DNA of 54,397 nucleotides from JAWXBM01 sp034440115 (GTDB lineage Bacteria; Pseudomonadota; Gammaproteobacteria; Xanthomonadales; SZUA-36): the NCBI GenBank assembly GCA_034440115.1, contig JAWXBM010000166.1, positions 1-54,397 of the forward strand, in the 5' to 3' direction. The notes beneath the pieces are model-generated. The model saw nothing but the letters and a program-made list of their open reading frames with translations. It was not told the origin of the DNA and did no database searches. Of the stretch, positions 24,540 through 32,401 are shown piece by piece; position 1 is the first letter of the stretch, and each line of letters opens with the position of its first letter. The position numbers and the translations under genes were made by a program.

Positions 24540-24702
24540 TGCCCATTTAATCCTGACATCACGTCAAATACGCACACGCACCGCAACGGTTCAGAGGGGT
24601 GCCCCACTTACACAAAGGGGTCTCTGCAACGGGTGGGTGGAGGAACAACCCCGGAATTCAGCGGCCCATGCTGCTGCGTTCCTTATACTTAAGGAAATAC
24701 AC
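24540..24702 (+). promoter_or_regulatory. rpsB leader, possible S2 autoregulatory site
   Basis: The 160 bases before the rpsB ATG are GC-rich with several G-runs able to pair with C-runs (GGGGTGCCCC near 24596-24605, AGGGG/CCCC around 24612-24655). In gammaproteobacteria the rpsB mRNA leader binds protein S2 and limits its own translation. Position supports this; the conserved structure was not verified by eye. AAGGA lies 8 bases before the ATG. Confidence 0.35.
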
Positions 24703-25791
24703 ATGGCAAACGTCACAATGCGTGAAATGCTCGAAGCAGGCGTGCACTTCGGTCACCAGACCCGTTATTGGAATCCCAAGATGGCTCCCTACATTTTTGG
24801 AGCCCGCGGCAAGATCCACATCATCAACCTGGAAGAAACTCTGCCGCTGTTGAATGATGCAATGAATTTCATCAGCAAACTTGCCTCACGCCGCGGCACC
24901 ATCATGTTCGTTGGTACTAAACGCGCTGCCGGCGCAGCCATTGCTGAGGCCGCCATCAAGTGCGGCATGCCTTACGTATCTCATCGCTGGTTGGGCGGTA
25001 TGCTCACCAACTTCCGTACCATCAAGGCATCGGTTAAGCGTCTCAAAACGCTGGAAGAGATGAGCGCCAATGATGGCTTCACTCACCTGGTGAAAAAAGA
25101 AATCCTGCAACTCACTCGCGAAAAAGAAAAACTGGAAAAGAGCCTGGGTGGCATCAAGGACATGAAAGGTCTGCCCGATGCGTTGTTTGTAATCGACGTC
25201 AGCCACGAAGACATTGCCATCAAGGAAGCACGTAAACTGGGTATCCCGGTTATTGCCGTAGTTGATACCAATTGCTCCCCGGAAGGTGTTGATTACATGA
25301 TCCCTGGCAATGACGATGCCATTCGTTCAATTCGCCTGTACACCCAGATCGCTGCCGAATCTGTGCTCGAAGGCCGCGCATCAGCGCCGGTGGTCGATTC
25401 CAACGAAGAATTCGTAGAATTGGATGATGACGGTAACCCCGTCAAAGCCAAAGCAGACAAGCCCAAGGCTGACCCACGTAAAGCCACCAAGAAGAAGGTT
25501 GCCAAGAAAGTTGTAGCGCATAAAGCTCCGGCAGTTGCTGAAGCGGCTGAAGTCGTTGCAGAGGAAGCTGCTGAGGAAATTGAAGCTGCGGCTGAAGAAG
25601 TGGTTGAGGCAGAAGCTGCAACTGAGGAAGCCGTTGTCGTGGCCGAATCCACTGAAGATGCCGGGCCAGTCAAATTGTCAGACGCGGTAGATGAGCAAGT
25701 GGTTGAAGCGGTCGAAGCAGCTACTCCCAAGAAAAAGGTAGCCAAGAAGAAAGCCGCCCAGAAGAAAGTCGCCAAGAAAGCAGCTGAGTAA
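24703..25791 (+). CDS. rpsB: 30S ribosomal protein S2 with long Lys/Ala/Glu-rich C-terminal extension
   Basis: Small-subunit protein S2. Residues 1-225 are a normal S2 (MLEAGVHFGHQTRYWNPKMA; IGIPVIAVVDTNCSPEGVDY-like core). The protein then continues to 362 residues, about 115-120 more than E. coli S2 (241). The tail alternates basic blocks (KATKKKVAKKVV; PKKKVAKKKAAQKKVAKKAA) with a long acidic Ala/Glu/Val block between them. The start at 24703 has AAGGA upstream; the frame is open further back to 24514 but without S2 similarity. First gene of rpsB-tsf. Confidence 0.95.
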   Translation: MANVTMREMLEAGVHFGHQTRYWNPKMAPYIFGARGKIHIINLEETLPLLNDAMNFISKLASRRGTIMFVGTKRAAGAAIAEAAIKCGMPYVSHRWLGGMLTNFRTIKASVKRLKTLEEMSANDGFTHLVKKEILQLTREKEKLEKSLGGIKDMKGLPDALFVIDVSHEDIAIKEARKLGIPVIAVVDTNCSPEGVDYMIPGNDDAIRSIRLYTQIAAESVLEGRASAPVVDSNEEFVELDDDGNPVKAKADKPKADPRKATKKKVAKKVVAHKAPAVAEAAEVVAEEAAEEIEAAAEEVVEAEAATEEAVVVAESTEDAGPVKLSDAVDEQVVEAVEAATPKKKVAKKKAAQKKVAKKAAE

Positions 25792-25831
25792 TCCTGTCTG
25801 CTAAATTGGGTGTCAGCTAACCCTGATCAAA

Positions 25832-25850
25832 CCGCAGGCCACGCCTGCGG
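25832..25850 (+). promoter_or_regulatory. rpsB-tsf intercistronic hairpin
   Basis: CCGCAGGC (25832-25839) and GCCTGCGG (25843-25850) form a perfect 8-bp stem with a three-base loop. No T-run follows. A hairpin at this place is also known between rpsB and tsf in E. coli, where it lowers read-through; here it may also stabilise the upstream message. Confidence 0.65.
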
Positions 25851-25882
25851 CAACACAATACGAATACAGAGAGGTAAGTCCC

Positions 25883-26758
25883 ATGGCAGTGACTGCTGCA
25901 TTGGTAAAAGAACTCCGCGAGCGCACCGGCGCCGGCATGATGGAATGCAAAAAGGCCTTGGTAGAAACCAACGCCGACCTGGAAGCCGCCATCGAACATT
26001 TGCGCAAATCTGGCCTGGCCCAGGCTGACAAGAAAGCCGGCCGGGTGGCTGCGGAAGGCAAAATTGCCCTGGCTTTGTCTGACGATGGCAAACAAGCCGT
26101 GATGGTGGAAATCAATTGCGAGACCGATTTCGTAGCCAAAGACGACAATTTCAACGCCTTTGCTGATGCTGTTGCTGCCAACGCACTGTCCAGCAATGCT
26201 GCCGATTTAGCCAGCCTGATGGAAACTGCTCACAACGGCGCTACCCTGGAAGAAGCACGCCAGGCGCTGGTCGCCAAGATCGGTGAAAACATCCAGGTAC
26301 GACGTTTCGAACGAACCACTACGAACGGCATCCTCGGTGCCTATTTGCACGGCGGCAAGATCGGCGTGTTGGTTGATCTAGAAGGTGGCAACACCGATCT
26401 GGCCAGAGACATTGCCATGCACGTTGCAGCATTGAACCCGGCTTTCGTTTCTGCCAGCGATGTTCCGGCTGAATTCCTGGCCAAGGAAAAAGAAATCCTG
26501 TTGGCCCAGGTTGAGGACAGCGACAAGCCCGCTGAAATCATCGAAAAGATGGTCAGTGGGCGCTTGCGTAAGCAATTGGCCGAGATCACACTGCTGGGCC
26601 AGCCTTTTGTCAAGGACGGTGATATCACCGTGGCGACGTTGCTGGAACAGAACAAGGCCAGTGTTAAGGGCTTCAGCCGTCTGGTAGTGGGTGAAGGCAT
26701 CGAGAAAAAGGAATCAAACTTTGCAGAAGAAGTCATGCAACAGGTGAAAGGTGGCTGA
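25883..26758 (+). CDS. tsf: Elongation factor Ts
   Basis: Nucleotide exchange factor for EF-Tu, 291 residues (E. coli 283). The N-terminal UBA-like domain contains LRERTGAGMMECKKALVE, followed by the core with NCETDFVAKDDNFNAFA and the coiled-coil and C-terminal subdomains. AGAGAGG lies 9 bases before the ATG. The stop overlaps the pyrH GTG start by 8 bp, so pyrH translation is probably coupled to tsf. Confidence 0.97.
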   Translation: MAVTAALVKELRERTGAGMMECKKALVETNADLEAAIEHLRKSGLAQADKKAGRVAAEGKIALALSDDGKQAVMVEINCETDFVAKDDNFNAFADAVAANALSSNAADLASLMETAHNGATLEEARQALVAKIGENIQVRRFERTTTNGILGAYLHGGKIGVLVDLEGGNTDLARDIAMHVAALNPAFVSASDVPAEFLAKEKEILLAQVEDSDKPAEIIEKMVSGRLRKQLAEITLLGQPFVKDGDITVATLLEQNKASVKGFSRLVVGEGIEKKESNFAEEVMQQVKGG

Positions 26759-27464
26759 TAAAGCCTACTCACGTATCCTTTTGAAACTCAGCGGCGAAGC
26801 GCTGCTGGGTGATGAAGATTACGGTATCGATCCGAAGATGATTCATCGGATCGCCACAGAAATCTCCGATGTAGTTAAAGCCAAAGTGGGGGTTGCGGTC
26901 GTCATTGGCGGCGGCAACATTTTCCGCGGCGCCGGCTTGGCCAAATCGGGCATCGACCGGGTAACCGGTGACCATATGGGCATGCTGGCAACTGTCGTGA
27001 ATGCCCTGGCATTGCAGGATGCCCTGGAACGCGTGGGTTGTGAAGCGCGTGTCATGTCGGCTATTTCCGTCCACGATGTATGTGAAGACTACATTCGACG
27101 TCGCGCCATCAGGCACCTTGAAAAAGGCCGCGTGGTGATCTGCGCTGGCGGAACCGGCAATCCTTTTTTTACAACCGATACCGCTGCTGCCCTGCGGGCT
27201 GTTGAAATCGGCGCTGACATCCTGCTCAAAGCCACCAAGGTCAGTGGCGTTTACTCCGCCGATCCAGTGAAAAATCCCGAAGCTGAATTATTCGACAGCC
27301 TGGGCTACGACCGCGTCATAGAAGACAAACTGGGCGTAATGGATGCCAATGCCATCGTGCTATGTCGCGACCAGTCCATGCCGATCCGCGTTTTCAACGT
27401 GTTTGATGAAGGCAACCTGATGAAACTGGTCAGTGGACAAAACGTGGGAACATTGGTTTCCTGA
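26751..27464 (+). CDS. pyrH: UMP kinase
   Basis: Hexameric bacterial UMP kinase, 237 residues (usual 235-245). ILLKLSGEALLGDEDYGIDP at the N-terminus, VIGGGNIFRGA, the conserved GTGNPFFTTDTAAALRA and CRDQSMPIRVFN are all typical. It starts with GTG inside the last codons of tsf. Makes UDP for RNA, peptidoglycan and LPS precursors, which fits the envelope genes downstream. Confidence 0.97.
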   Translation: MADKAYSRILLKLSGEALLGDEDYGIDPKMIHRIATEISDVVKAKVGVAVVIGGGNIFRGAGLAKSGIDRVTGDHMGMLATVVNALALQDALERVGCEARVMSAISVHDVCEDYIRRRAIRHLEKGRVVICAGGTGNPFFTTDTAAALRAVEIGADILLKATKVSGVYSADPVKNPEAELFDSLGYDRVIEDKLGVMDANAIVLCRDQSMPIRVFNVFDEGNLMKLVSGQNVGTLVS

Positions 27465-27603
27465 ACTCTGCGCTTCCAATTGTGCCAAGAATTTGGCTCG
27501 GGGCCACAACATCCCGCTGCGCGGTTGTTGCTGATAGAATTTGCCCCCTGTGCTCGGCAATCATGAGTTTATTGCCAGCCCCAGAACCAGACAGGAGACA
27601 TTA

Positions 27604-28161
27604 ATGCTTGCCGAAACCAAAAAAGACACTCAAATCCGCATGGGAAAAAGTCTCGAAACCCTGCGCCACGAACTGGCTAAAATTCGCACCGGCCGGGCCC
27701 ACCCCAGCTTGCTGGAACACGTTCAAGTAGACTTTTACGGCAGCATGGTACCGATCAGCCAGGCTGCCAATGTCGCGATTGATGACGCACGCACGTTAAG
27801 CGTCACACCCTGGGACAAGTCCATGGTGCAGGTTATAGAAAAAGCCATCCTGACTTCCGACCTGGGTCTGAATCCCAACACATCGGGTCAAACCATTCGT
27901 ATTCCCCTGCCACCCTTGACCGAACAACGCCGCATCGAACTCAGCAAAGTGGTGCATAACGAAGGTGAAAACGCCAAAATTGCCATTCGGAACATTCGCC
28001 GTGATGCCAATCAAACATTGAAAGAACTGCTGAAGGAAAAAGAAATTTCCGAAGACATGGAACGTAAAGCAGAAAGCGAGGTTCAACTGCTCACCGATGA
28101 TGCGGTGAAGAAAGTGGACGAGATTGTTGCTGAGAAAGAAAAAGAATTAATGGAAATCTGA
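27604..28161 (+). CDS. frr: Ribosome recycling factor
   Basis: RRF, 185 residues, exactly the E. coli length, when started at ATG 27604; an upstream in-frame ATG at 27541 would add 21 residues that do not fit. Typical sequence: LAKIRTGRAHPSLLEHV, VDFYGSMVPISQAANV, and NLGLNPNTSGQTIRIPLPPL-like (DLGLNPNTSGQTIRIPLPPL). ACAGGAGAC precedes the start. Splits post-termination ribosomes together with EF-G. A 139-bp gap separates it from pyrH; a TAGAAT at 27535-27540 may be the -10 of a separate promoter. Confidence 0.97.
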   Translation: MLAETKKDTQIRMGKSLETLRHELAKIRTGRAHPSLLEHVQVDFYGSMVPISQAANVAIDDARTLSVTPWDKSMVQVIEKAILTSDLGLNPNTSGQTIRIPLPPLTEQRRIELSKVVHNEGENAKIAIRNIRRDANQTLKELLKEKEISEDMERKAESEVQLLTDDAVKKVDEIVAEKEKELMEI

Positions 28162-28220
28162 AGCAGCCTGACCGAGCTTGTGATGAAATCTAGGATCCGC
28201 CCGCAGCCAGACCTGTTCTC

Positions 28221-28958
28221 ATGAGCGAGGAACGTAAACTCCCGGCCCACATCGCCATCGTCATGGATGGCAATGGGCGTTGGGCCGAAAACCGAAACCG
28301 CCCGCGTACATTGGGCCACCAGGCCGGCCTGAAAGCACTCCGCCGCATCGTCGAACATTGCGGTCGACGCGACATTCCTGAACTCACTATTTTTGCCTTT
28401 TCCAGCGAAAACTGGAACCGGCCAACGAATGAAGTCAATCGCCTGATGGACCTGTTCATGAAAGCGCTGGACAAGGAGGCCAGGGAATTGCAGGAAAATG
28501 GCGTCAAGCTGAATTTTATCGGCGACTTGTCTGCGTTTTCTGCTGAAATGCAACAAAGCATAGCGCGCGCTATGCAGCAAACTTGCGAGAACCAGCGCAT
28601 GCAACTGAATGTTGCGGTCAACTACGGAGGCCGCTGGGATATTGCCCAGGCTGCCCGTTCACTGGCTGAAAGTTGTGAGCGGGGCGAGCTGAAGCCAGCC
28701 GAAATCAATGAAACAGCCCTGGCTGGCAGACTTATGCTCAACGGCCACAGGGATCCTGATCTGTTCATACGAACCGGGGGTGAAATGCGCATCAGCAATT
28801 TCCTGCTATGGCAAAGTGCTTATACTGAGTTTCACTTCAGCCCTATTCTCTGGCCAGACTTCAGTCCGGAAGCCCTGGATGCTGCATTGGAAGACTATCT
28901 GAGCCGCGAACGTCGTTTCGGACGCACCGGTAAGCAGGTCAGAAGGCAGGCATCATGA
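28221..28958 (+). CDS. uppS: Undecaprenyl diphosphate synthase
   Basis: Cis-prenyltransferase of 245 residues making the C55 lipid carrier for peptidoglycan and O-antigen. The catalytic Asp and diphosphate-binding stretch IVMDGNGRWAENRNRPRTLG is at residues 15-35, followed by TIFAFSSENWNRP and the C-terminal PDLFIRTGGEMRISNFLLWQ, all diagnostic. It lies 59 bp after frr and 9 bp before cdsA. Confidence 0.97.
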   Translation: MSEERKLPAHIAIVMDGNGRWAENRNRPRTLGHQAGLKALRRIVEHCGRRDIPELTIFAFSSENWNRPTNEVNRLMDLFMKALDKEARELQENGVKLNFIGDLSAFSAEMQQSIARAMQQTCENQRMQLNVAVNYGGRWDIAQAARSLAESCERGELKPAEINETALAGRLMLNGHRDPDLFIRTGGEMRISNFLLWQSAYTEFHFSPILWPDFSPEALDAALEDYLSRERRFGRTGKQVRRQAS

Positions 28959-28967
28959 TGCCGCAGA

Positions 28968-29792
28968 ATGCTTAAAACCCGCATCATGACGGCTCTGGGC
29001 ATTGGCCTGGTTGCCTTTATCGTACTGTTTGTTATCGGTGCAAACGCGTTCCGGATTTGTATGGCAGCATTGCTTTTACTGGGTAGCTGGGAATTTTCCC
29101 GTTTGGCCTCTTTGGGAAAGACTGCCGGTTGGATTCTTGTGGCAGGGCAGGCGCTGCTGCTTGCCCTGGCAATGATAAACTGGGATGCGCTGGCTTCACT
29201 GGCGCTGCCACTGCTCGCCGCCGCTTGCCTGAGTTGGTGCCTGATGTTGTTACGATTGATCAGTTTTTCTCCGGAAAATACCCCTGGATTGAACTACCGT
29301 ATGTTGAGTTTTTTCAGCGCGCTGGCTGCCATCAGCTTTGCCTGGTTTGCTCTGTGCTGGCTGCGCGATCAATCGATGGGTGAATGGCTCGTGCTGCTGT
29401 TGCTGTTCATCATCTGGGCTGCAGATGTCGGCGCTTATTTTGCAGGGCGCGCGTTTGGCCGCCACAAGCTGGCACCCAGTATCAGCCCGGGTAAAACGCG
29501 CGAAGGTTTGTTGGGTGGCCTGCTATTGGCCCTGTTGGCCGCACAGTTGTTGGCTCATTTCAGCGACACGTTTTCGGCACCGTCCTGGCCTTTGGCTCTG
29601 ATTACGCTGATCACGGCACTGGTATCAGCCGGCGGTGACCTGTTTATCAGTATTCATAAGCGCACTGCTGGCGTGAAAGACAGTGGCCATATATTTCCCG
29701 GACATGGCGGTGTGCTCGATCGCTTTGACAGCCTGTTGGCCGGAGCGCCATTTTTCGCGCTGGGCATCTTTCTGATCGGTAGCGGAGCATGA
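28968..29792 (+). CDS. cdsA: Phosphatidate cytidylyltransferase
   Basis: Polytopic inner-membrane enzyme (274 residues, at least seven hydrophobic segments) making CDP-diacylglycerol for phospholipid synthesis. The family signature lies near the C-terminus: SIHKRTAGVKDSGHIFPGHG followed by GVLDRFDS. ADVGAYFAGRAFGRHKLAPS and SPGKTREGLLGG are also typical. The stop overlaps the dxr start by 4 bp (ATGA). Confidence 0.96.
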   Translation: MLKTRIMTALGIGLVAFIVLFVIGANAFRICMAALLLLGSWEFSRLASLGKTAGWILVAGQALLLALAMINWDALASLALPLLAAACLSWCLMLLRLISFSPENTPGLNYRMLSFFSALAAISFAWFALCWLRDQSMGEWLVLLLLFIIWAADVGAYFAGRAFGRHKLAPSISPGKTREGLLGGLLLALLAAQLLAHFSDTFSAPSWPLALITLITALVSAGGDLFISIHKRTAGVKDSGHIFPGHGGVLDRFDSLLAGAPFFALGIFLIGSGA

Positions 29793-30970
29793 GCCAGGCG
29801 GTCACTATTCTGGGCTCTACCGGGTCCATAGGCGTCAATACACTGGATGTAATCGCACGCCATCGCGAGCGTTTTCATGTTCTGGCTTTGACCGCACACA
29901 GCAATGTTCAGCTCCTGGCGGAACAATGCGCCCAGCACCATGCCCGCTATGCGATCATCTCTGATATCTCCCGCGCCGCTGATTTGAGACTGGCCCTGAG
30001 CCAGGCAGGCAGCGCGGCGAAAGTTCTGGCCGGAGCTGAGGGGTTGCTTGCCGCAGCAACACTGGCAGAAGCCGATATCGTTATGGCAGCGATTGTCGGC
30101 GCAGCCGGACTCAAACCCACCCTTGCAGCCGCAAAAGCGGGTAAAAAAATACTGCTGGCCAACAAGGAGTCGCTGGTAATTGCCGGTGGCCTGTTCATGC
30201 AAGCGGCCAAAGACGCTGGTGCCTGCGTTTTACCGGTGGATTCGGAACACAATGCCATCTTCCAGTCACTGCCGCTTGGTTGGCAATCCGGGCTTGAAGA
30301 CTGCGGCGTTGAGCGCATCATCCTGACCGCTTCCGGCGGGCCGTTCCTCAACACGCCATTAGCCGATATGGCACAGATCACGCCCACACAGGCCTGCAAA
30401 CATCCCAATTGGGAAATGGGTCGAAAGATCTCGGTCGATTCTGCCACCTTGATGAACAAGGGTCTGGAATTGATTGAAGCACATTGGTTATTCAGCGCGC
30501 AGCCGGACCAGTTGGATGTAGTGGTGCATCCCCAAAGTATTATTCACTCCATGGTGGCCTATCGCGATGGCTCGGTGCTGGCGCAACTGGGCACACCGGA
30601 TATGCGCACACCCATTGCTTATGCGCTGGCCTGGCCGGAACGCATTGAAGCTGGTGTACAACGACTCAATCTGGCACAGATGAGCGACCTGACGTTTCGT
30701 GAGCCAGACCTGGATCGTTTCCCCTGCCTGGGTTTGGCTTATGCTGCCATGAGCGACTCAGCCAGTGCACCGATTACGCTGAATGCTGCCAATGAAGTTG
30801 CGGTACAGTGTTTTCTTGACAGCCAGATTCGATTTGATCAAATTGCCGCTCTGGTCGGCCAAGTGCTGGAACGGGCTGAGCGCAGCGCAGTCAACAGTCT
30901 GGAGGATGTCTTTGAACTGGATCGGGACGCGCGGGCACAAGCAAAGGAAGTGATCGGGCAATGGACGTAA
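29789..30970 (+). CDS. dxr: 1-deoxy-D-xylulose 5-phosphate reductoisomerase
   Basis: Second enzyme of the MEP isoprenoid pathway, 393 residues (usual about 398). NADPH-binding ILGSTGSIGVNTLDVIARH at the N-terminus, LLANKESLVIAGG, the metal-binding PVDSEHNAIFQSLPLG, ILTASGGPF and WEMGRKISVDSATLMNKGLE are visible. It supplies precursors for the undecaprenyl phosphate made by UppS two genes upstream. Confidence 0.97.
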   Translation: MSQAVTILGSTGSIGVNTLDVIARHRERFHVLALTAHSNVQLLAEQCAQHHARYAIISDISRAADLRLALSQAGSAAKVLAGAEGLLAAATLAEADIVMAAIVGAAGLKPTLAAAKAGKKILLANKESLVIAGGLFMQAAKDAGACVLPVDSEHNAIFQSLPLGWQSGLEDCGVERIILTASGGPFLNTPLADMAQITPTQACKHPNWEMGRKISVDSATLMNKGLELIEAHWLFSAQPDQLDVVVHPQSIIHSMVAYRDGSVLAQLGTPDMRTPIAYALAWPERIEAGVQRLNLAQMSDLTFREPDLDRFPCLGLAYAAMSDSASAPITLNAANEVAVQCFLDSQIRFDQIAALVGQVLERAERSAVNSLEDVFELDRDARAQAKEVIGQWT

Positions 30971-30982
30971 TACGGAATAAAT

Positions 30983-32359
30983 ATGAGTGAAGTACTGAGT
31001 TCCATCTGGTGGTTGCTGGTAGCACTGGGTCTGCTGATCACGTTTCACGAATTTGGCCACTATTGGGTAGCGCGTCGACTTGGCGTAAAGGTGTTGCGTT
31101 TTTCCATTGGTTTTGGCCCAGCATTGTGGCAACACAAGGCTAAGGATGGTGTGGAATACGTCGTTGCCGCCATACCTCTGGGCGGCTACGTCAAAATGCT
31201 GGACGAACGTGAAGGTCGCGTTGAAGAAAACGAGCTGGACCAGTGTTTCAATCGCAAACCCATCTGGGCTCGAATCGCCGTGGTTATCGCCGGCCCTGCA
31301 TTCAACCTGATCTTTGCCATTGCGGCCTTTTGGATCATGTTCATGGTGGGTATTCCCGAAACCCGCCCCATCATCGGTGAGGTCAGTGGTATTGCTGCTG
31401 AAGCCGGGCTGCAGCCTGGAGATGAAATTCGCACACTGGACGGCAAGGCAACCAAAACCTGGACTCATACCCTGCTCGGCCTGATTACTTTTGCCCTGGA
31501 CCGGGAAGACGTGCAGATCACGGTGGCCAATCAAAGCGGTGATGAATCGCAGCATGTGTTGAAATTGTCTGAACTCCCCGACGACTTCAGCGAAGAAAAT
31601 GCACTTGAAGCGATTGGCATACAACCCTGGCGCCTGGTTTTGCCGGCCGTGGTTGGAGAAGTTACTGCCGATAGCGCAGCCGCAGAAGCGGGTATTTACA
31701 GCGGCGATCGTATCCTCAACATTGCCGGTGAAGACGTGCCGAGCTGGAGTTATGTCGGTTATCTGGTGCAACAACATGGCCGGGCTGGCATACCCTTGCC
31801 ACTAACGATAGAACGTGACGGAGCCGAGATCGAACTGCAGATCCGGCCACGCAAGGAAAGCACTGGCTGGTTTTCCAGCCGATTACTGCTGGGCATCAGC
31901 AACCAGGACATCGCCGCACAGCAACACACCGAATGGGAACGATCTTCGGTCGTCATGCAGTTTGGGCCAGTGCAGGGATTCCAGTCTGCAGTAAGCGAGA
32001 CCTGGCGGTTGACCGCGGCTACATTCGGTTTATTAGGCCGCATGATTACCGGCAGCGCCTCGGTGAAAAATCTGTCCGGCCCCATTTCCATCGCGCAATT
32101 CGCCAACTCTTCAGCATCACGCGGGCTTTCCAATTTCTTGTTTTTCCTCGGGGCCATCAGTCTCAGCCTCGGAATACTCAACCTGCTGCCCATTCCGGTT
32201 CTGGACGGCGGTCATCTGATGTATTACCTGATAGAATGGGTCAAAGGTAGCCCCGTCTCCGACAGGGCACAAATGGCTGGCCAGTATTTTGGCCTAGTGG
32301 CTTTGGCTGGCTTGATGAGCCTTGCATTTATTAACGATATTTTACGGCTGGTCGGATAG
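30983..32359 (+). CDS. rseP: RIP metalloprotease RseP
   Basis: Intramembrane site-2 protease, 458 residues (E. coli 450), that releases sigma-E after envelope stress and removes remnant signal peptides. The zinc site is HEFGH in the first membrane helix (LITFHEFGHYWVARRLGV), with the third ligand in LLPIPVLDGGHLMYYL. Two PDZ domains lie between (EAGLQPGDEIRTLDGKATK; EAGIYSGDRILNIAGEDVP). It directly precedes bamA, as in other gammaproteobacteria. Confidence 0.97.
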   Translation: MSEVLSSIWWLLVALGLLITFHEFGHYWVARRLGVKVLRFSIGFGPALWQHKAKDGVEYVVAAIPLGGYVKMLDEREGRVEENELDQCFNRKPIWARIAVVIAGPAFNLIFAIAAFWIMFMVGIPETRPIIGEVSGIAAEAGLQPGDEIRTLDGKATKTWTHTLLGLITFALDREDVQITVANQSGDESQHVLKLSELPDDFSEENALEAIGIQPWRLVLPAVVGEVTADSAAAEAGIYSGDRILNIAGEDVPSWSYVGYLVQQHGRAGIPLPLTIERDGAEIELQIRPRKESTGWFSSRLLLGISNQDIAAQQHTEWERSSVVMQFGPVQGFQSAVSETWRLTAATFGLLGRMITGSASVKNLSGPISIAQFANSSASRGLSNFLFFLGAISLSLGILNLLPIPVLDGGHLMYYLIEWVKGSPVSDRAQMAGQYFGLVALAGLMSLAFINDILRLVG

Positions 32360-32401
32360 ACTCCTCGCTTTGTGCAAGCAGCTGTATCGGGTTTTGATCG
32401 C

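Larger units (their letters stand above)
23724..24702. other. Structured 980-bp region upstream of rpsB
   Basis: No credible protein gene. Inverted repeats seen: the minus-strand hairpins at 23838-23949; GCACCAA/TTGGTGC (24149-24167); ATCTATAT/ATATAGAT around a 26-base AT-only loop (24259-24300); GGCACA-A-TGTGCC (24331-24343); TTGTCA/TGACAA (24349-24364); AAAGCC/GGCTTT (24382-24422); and a GCCGGC stem with T6 (24435-24470). The last 200 bp should hold the rpsB promoter and leader. A 65-codon plus-strand open frame at 24339 overlaps the hairpins and looks random. Confidence 0.7.

Noticed and set aside
24514..24702. Upstream extension of the rpsB reading frame
   Set aside because: The extra 63 residues have no ribosomal similarity. 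The ATG at 24703 has AAGGA upstream and gives the normal S2 N-terminus.
30758..31777. A 339-codon minus-strand open frame opposite dxr and rseP
   Set aside because: It lies fully antisense to two clearly conserved genes and its translation is rich in His, Gln and Asn with no motif: a codon-bias shadow.
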